In this document: piece after piece, positions 58,694 to 64,000 of the stretch
Layout of the letters: each line of letters opens with the position of its first letter
Position numbering within the stretch: the first letter of the stretch is position 1
DNA from: Thuidium tamariscinum
Lineage: Eukaryota > Streptophyta > Bryopsida > Hypnales > Thuidiaceae
Direction of reading: 5' to 3'
Length of the DNA: 64,000 bases
Assembly: GCA_947034885.2 (NCBI GenBank)
Contig: OX344751.2
Coordinates: 4,836,001 to 4,900,000 of the forward strand
Program-made: the position numbers and the translations under genes
Notes under the pieces: model-generated
The model's database searches: none
Told to the model about the DNA's origin: nothing
What the model saw: only the letters and a program-made list of their open reading frames with translations

Positions 58694-61600
58694 ATGGAGA
58701 GCTTAATAGGATTGGTTAATAGAATTCAAAGAGCTTGTACGGCACTTGGGGACTACGGAGGAGATAGTTCCCTACCCACTCTATGGGAGTCTTTGCCCAC
58801 GGTTGTTGTAGTGGGAGGCCAGGTATGTTGACAGTTTCATCACCTCTTAATGCTAGTTCATGATTTCCTTTTTTTGTTGTCACGACATATTTGTTTGAAA
58901 TGAGGTGATTCCACATCTTGTTGTTGTGCACTGTTTTATTTAACGTCAGAAGATTTATACTTTATGGCTGTTCGGGGGGAGATCTTATTCTGACTAACTA
59001 GTGGTGTCATGCATATTCAACCAGAGCTCTGGCAAGTCCTCTGTACTTGAGAGCATTGTTGGGAGAGACTTTTTACCACGTGGCTCAGGTACGTTAAATA
59101 CGTTTGTTTGGAGTTCACCTCGTATTGCCCCAAATTTATGTGAAATACCTTCAAATTATAGACAGTGCTATAGATATGATATTTACCTGTCGTTTTGGGG
59201 ATCCAGGAATTGTTACAAGGCGTCCTCTTGTGCTTCAGTTGCATAAGACAGAAGAAGGACCCGAGTATGGAGAGTTCTTACATCTTCCGAGGAAGAAATT
59301 TCTCGACTTCGGTATGTTGATCTACTTGTTCTTTCTTTGTCTAGATATCATTCTGTTGCAATTTCTGGACAGCCAACACCCAACAGTGATTAAAGGATGT
59401 CATTACTGACTACTTAGTCACGGCTTTGGAGCTATTACAAAGAATTTCTCAATGTGGTTCTTGAGGAACTGTTTTTGTTAAGATTCGTAGTGAATTATTT
59501 TCCAATGGCTTATCAGTTTTCTGAAGTAACATTCATGTGATACAGCACAAGTGCGGGTAGAAATTCAGGAGGAGACGGATAGAATTACAGGCCGCAGTGC
59601 CAAGCAAATATCGCCAGTACCAATTCATCTCAGTATCTTCTCACCCCACGGTATATTTCCAACCAGAAGTTGACTCGTCTGTGTAAACTTTCTACACTCA
59701 GTGTTCGGGTGATTAGCTAGTGGATGCATTTACTTGTTTCAAGTCACTCAATCACTACTTGGAATCAATGCGTGTTTAGTGAAGTACTGAAATTTCTCTT
59801 TTTTTGATTTTTTTGCAGTGGTAAATCTGACGCTCATCGACTTACCTGGTCTCACAAAAGTCGCAGTTGGTAAGTTCAGTCGGATTTGGTTCAAATTACA
59901 TTTAGCGGCATAGCTGGTGTTAAATATCTTCGGAATCAGGTGGTCGAAAAAAATGATAGATATATTTACATGCCATGAAAATGCTTTTGCATTGACCGGA
60001 TTGTTTGATCTCATTGTGTAGAGGGGCAGCCAGAAAGTATTGTGGCTGATATTGACAATATGGTGAAGTCTTACGTTGAAAAGGTGGGTCAGGATCCCCT
60101 TGAATTTAATCGTCTTTGAATTGATATTCAACATAGGAAATTTGACTTGTGAAGACAGTTGCAACTGGTGATTTGAATTATCTGATTATAAAATTAGTCT
60201 CTCTAGTTTGTTGGTCTTTCTTTTAGTCTTTTCTAGAATTTGATTGGAGTTGTTGATTTGCCCTTGTTGCAGCCAAGCTCCCTCATTTTAGCAATATCGC
60301 CTGCGAATCAGGACATTGCAACGTCAGATGCTATAAAGCTTGCGCGTGAGGTTGATCCTGGAGGTATTTCTTTAATTTTTCTTGCATTATTTTGTTGCCT
60401 TTTTCTAGTGGCCAAGGTTAATAACAATGATGCACTTATATGAGGAGATAACTTGATTAAGTGTCATCACAGGCGAGAGGACGTTTGGAGTTCTAACGAA
60501 GCTAGATCTCATGGACAAGGGCACCAATGCTATTGATGTAAGTTTTGAATTTGCAGCAATAGAAAAGTAGTTGCCTTGCTCAATACAATATTTACATCTT
60601 AAGGCAATGTTTACAGCAATAAAAAAGGTAGTTGCTCTGTACACACGACATTTGAGTAAAACGGTGGGTGCATTATGCTTATGGGTATATGTGTGCATCA
60701 TGTGCAGGTTTTGGAAGGTCATGCATATCGCCTTGTGAACCCTTGGGTTGGTGTGGTTAATAGATCGCAAGCTGATATCAATAGGAATGTTGATATAGTA
60801 GCTGCAAGGCGCAAGGAGAGAGATTACTTTCAAAACAGTCCAGATTATGGGCACTTGGCCAGTCGAATGGGGTCAGAATATCTTGCAAAGCTTCTATCCA
60901 AGGTATTGTTCTCAAGTTTACTGCTATTAGCATCAAATCATGTATCAATTATTGATGAGGCATTTAGACATATTGCCCAAATTTTTGTAGTACTTTTTTG
61001 TCGTTATAACTTACTTGTATGACGTATATGAAACTGTAATCACATATGTATTGTCAACATTAGGCTTTTTCTAAGCCATTAATTTGCTCAATGACATTTT
61101 TTTTTTCTGAGTTTTCTAAGTTTGTAACCGCTTGTTGGTTGCAGCATTTGGAAGCAGTAATCAAAGCTCGCATTCCAAGCATTCTCTCCAATATAAATAA
61201 GAATATTGACGAGTTGGAGAGTGAAATGAATCAACTTGGAAGGCCAATTTCTGTTGATGCAGGGGTAAGTTGTAGTTGGTTAGTGGGGTTTGGCATTCAC
61301 ATTGTTTTACAGAATGACCAGGGAGATCTTCGTATTGCTCATAATTTTTCTTAGATGTTTGGATTAAACTATTGATGTGAACTTGCAGGCTCAGCTGTAC
61401 ACGATACTTGAGATCTGCAGGAAATTTGATCACATTTTCAAAGAACATTTGGATGGCTTGTAAGTCTCGATATCTGTGATGTGAATCCTTTGTTTATACC
61501 TAGTCTCTAGTGATATGTTCTATCAGATGTTTTTAGACATATCAAAACTGGTTAGTTGGCATTAAGTGTAATGGTTAAGTTTCAAGATTGGTAAAGAGTC

Positions 61601-63205
61601 TGAAGTATTGTTTAAAAAATTGTATGATTTTATGCAGGCGTCCTGGAGGTGAACGCATATTTGGCGTATTTGATAATCAGTTACCTGCCGCTTTGAAGAA
61701 GCTTCCCTTGGATAGAAAGCTATCTATGCAAAACATCCGGAAAGTAGTATCAGAGGCAGATGGTTATCAACCACACTTGATTGCTCCTGAGAATGCTTAT
61801 AGGAGACTTATTGAAAGTGCTCTAGAGCTTTTCCGAGGTCCTGCTGAGGCATCTGTTGACGCGGTAGGTTTAAAAATTTCTCTTGAAATGTATTGGAAAT
61901 GTGTTCAGAATTGGTAATGTTGATGCTTGAAAGAGTGGTCATATTCTTTTTCAAATTTTGATGCACATTTTTTGAATTGGAGAGTTGTAGATATGAATGT
62001 GCACGTTTGTCATGGTGTGTGCAGGTACACTTTATATTGAGGGATCTCGTTCGCAAATCCGTTGGTGAAACTGAAGTATGCAATCCTTCGTCATTCCTAA
62101 AATGAATTCTTTTTTGGGGGGTGATGGAGTCTTAATTGTTGAAACATTGTTCCCTTGTTCGCTATATTGGAATCTCCTTCTCCTTAAGGATATTAGATAT
62201 ATATTGACAATGATTTCGAAGTTGCTAAAGCATTGTAATAGAAGTACATTGATCTAAGTAAGAATAGATGTAAAAAGACACCAATCATTGCTTTAGAGTT
62301 GCGTTGAAAGCACTATCTTGAAATGATGATTTATATCATGTCTCTTGAAGGAGTTGAAGCGATTTCCAACCTTGCAAGGAGAACTAGCAACAGCTGCAAC
62401 GTCATCTTTGGAAAAGTTTCGTGACGATAGTAAGAAGATGACTGTCAGATTGGTGGAAATGGAGCAAAGTTATTTGACAGCTGACTTTTTTAGGAAACTC
62501 CCTCAAGAAGTAGAGAAGGGTGGAAATCCTAGTTCTTCTGCTTTGGAGCGTTACAGTGAAGCACATTACCGACGGATAGGTATTTGATCTTGACACTCTT
62601 TTTATTTAATTTGCAGCAATTAGTCAATGACACTCACCACTCAAGTTGGCACACATTTTTTAGAGTGTGACTTGTTATTCATGCTTAGGATTTACACAAA
62701 GAGACAAGATAAGTGTTGTTTAACATTTCTTGTTTGTTTCTTACATTGTAGGTTCAAATGTGTCTGCTTATGTCGGCATGGTCAATGATGTCTTAAGAAT
62801 TACAATTCCAAAAGCAGTGGCTCATTGTCAAGTCCGGGAGGCCAAGCGCTCTTTGCTGGACATGTTTTACACTCAGATTGGCAAAGTTGAGGTATGATTT
62901 TCTTGCATCGATTGGTGGTGCAGTACTCAAATTTTGCTAATGAATCATATTCACTCATTTCGATGAATCAAGATTGCAATTTAGAAGTTATTCCAACATT
63001 GGTCTTAAAATTGGAGCATGTGAATAGTCAATTTTGTTGCATAGTTTGTTGATCCATTTTGGACATTGCTTGACAGGGCAAGCGCCTAGCTCAAATGTTG
63101 GATGAAGATCCAACACTAATGGAACGAAGACAAGCTTGTGCAAAGCGGCTAGAGCTTTACAAGAATGCACGAGATGAGATAGATTCAGTAGCTTGGGCAA
63201 AATAA
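58694..63205 (+). CDS. DRP1: Dynamin-related protein 1 (phragmoplastin class; 16 exons, 610 aa)
   Basis: Exons: 58694-58822, 59025-59088, 59207-59311, 59546-59650, 59819-59869, 60022-60083, 60273-60363, 60473-60537, 60708-60902, 61145-61264, 61389-61459, 61638-61863, 62025-62075, 62351-62579, 62752-62891, 63077-63205. The length equals that of Arabidopsis DRP1A (610). GTPase motifs: P-loop GGQSSGKSS (41-49), switch Thr68 (GIVTRRP), DLPG (142-145), TKLD (211-214). The middle/stalk domain follows, with the GTPase effector domain in the last 100 residues. As in the plant DRP1 class, there is no pleckstrin-homology or proline-rich domain. The family polymerises on membranes at the cell plate and in clathrin-mediated uptake. 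The start ([15 protein letters not shown]) is the class-typical N-terminus. Confidence 0.96.
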
Positions 63206-64000
63206 AGCTCTACTTCAGTACATATTCAGGAGCTGAAAACACCTTTCTAGTCAATGATTAAAACATCTTCAATAGTCTTGGACCTTGAAGTCGCATGTAG
63301 ATACAACAATGAAACAATTTTGAAACAAGATTTAGGTGTTTAGTGTTAGCATTTTAAAACAATTGGAGCCATTTCATGGTATAAATATTTGGTTTGATTG
63401 GTTTGATTGTGATTGTGTAGATGTACATCAAAATCATGAGCTTCATAGATGCTATGAAATGGATTGTATTAACCTTGTTGTCAAGGACATTGGTGCTTGC
63501 TTTTATAGAAAGCAATGTCCTTTATCCATAAAGGATAGCCTTGTAACTTAGTTTTGAACACTATAAGCAAAATTTGAAGCTTAACACCTCACAAAAAGCT
63601 TTCTTTTTTACATGTATATGTTTGGGAATAGTACTTGAATGAATGAAAAATAAGAGAATTTTGTTGAATTTTAGCTATATTATGCAAAATTAAATTAACC
63701 TATAGTCCATCTTGGAATAAAAACAAGTTTAGATGATTGCCCTTGGGATTGCATGATGGAAAAAATGTTTTTTCACCTAAGGGTGAATTCACAAAACACT
63801 TGTACTATTTGTTACGTTTTGCTGATTTTCTTTGGGAGTAATTTAAAATTAGATAAATAATTTTAAATTTAAAAGATAAATATGACTAATGTAAAAACCT
63901 TTAAAATGAAGAAAACCACCGAAGGAAATTTGTTAAAAAAATCTCTAAGTAGGAGAACTTGAGAAGTGCCAAACCTCAAGAAAATACATATTTTGATGCT
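63206..64000. other. 3' flank of DRP1 and start of a dispersed repeat
   Basis: The first part is probably 3' UTR. About 63900-64000 is a reverse-complement match to about 37216-37320 (TCTCTAAGTAGGAGAACTTG, then TCAAGAAAATA), so a repeat copy runs off the window end. Confidence 0.5.

Noticed and set aside
60405-60854. Minus-strand 149-codon frame
   Set aside because: Antisense shadow of DRP1 exons 8-9 and their introns.

Overview
The window looks like nuclear DNA of a land plant. The four well-resolved genes carry many short GT-AG introns, one encodes a plant-specific DRP1 dynamin, one an AHK1-type hybrid histidine kinase, and plant-type TTTAGGG motifs occur. Long AT-rich gaps full of short terminal-inverted-repeat (TIR) elements, with no recognisable LTR retrotransposon, suggest a bryophyte, most likely a moss. 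That taxonomic guess is inference.

Layout. (1) 1-3490, minus strand: a multi-exon gene for a PAS plus response-regulator receiver protein. No kinase core is visible between the two domains, and the 3' end is unresolved or off the window. (2) 3500-20150: AT-rich repeat land with several MITE families, a 1.13-kb foldback (8104-9236), a nested TIR element (6529-7686) and an isolated GC-rich island (about 12480-13260). (3) 20160-30568, plus strand: a long leader region, then a 14-exon AHK1-like hybrid sensor kinase. (4) 30600-42000: AT-rich repeats, a 3 x 105-bp minisatellite and a 121-bp tandem repeat. (5) 42650-47307, plus: an 11-exon tRNA(Ile)-lysidine synthase (TilS/RSY3 type). (6) 47310-51000: repeats, including one copy of a 48032-49090 TIR element split by a younger insertion. 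(7) 51207-55533, plus: a fumarylacetoacetate-hydrolase-family protein with two phase-compatible first exons. (8) 55534-57230: two MITEs. (9) 57230-63205, plus: a tandemly repeated leader region and a 16-exon DRP1 dynamin of 610 residues. (10) 63206-64000: 3' flank and a repeat fragment running off the end.

For the four plus-strand genes every exon junction was checked by eye for GT/GC-AG ends, reading phase and protein continuity; summed CDS lengths are divisible by three (AHK1-like 4335 or 4428, TilS 2049, FAH-like 1083, DRP1 1833 nt). The genes are not a functional operon. Two of them (the PAS-receiver gene and the AHK1-like kinase) belong to two-component phosphorelay signalling and lie about 20 kb apart in opposite orientation. 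The other three act in organellar tRNA modification, small-acid metabolism and membrane fission at the cell plate.

The most notable material lies outside the genes: a family of elements with telomere-like TIRs (TTAACCCCTAAA), two nesting events whose unoccupied sites can be read in other copies in this window, and the large foldback built from three degenerate repeats of about 175 bp per arm.
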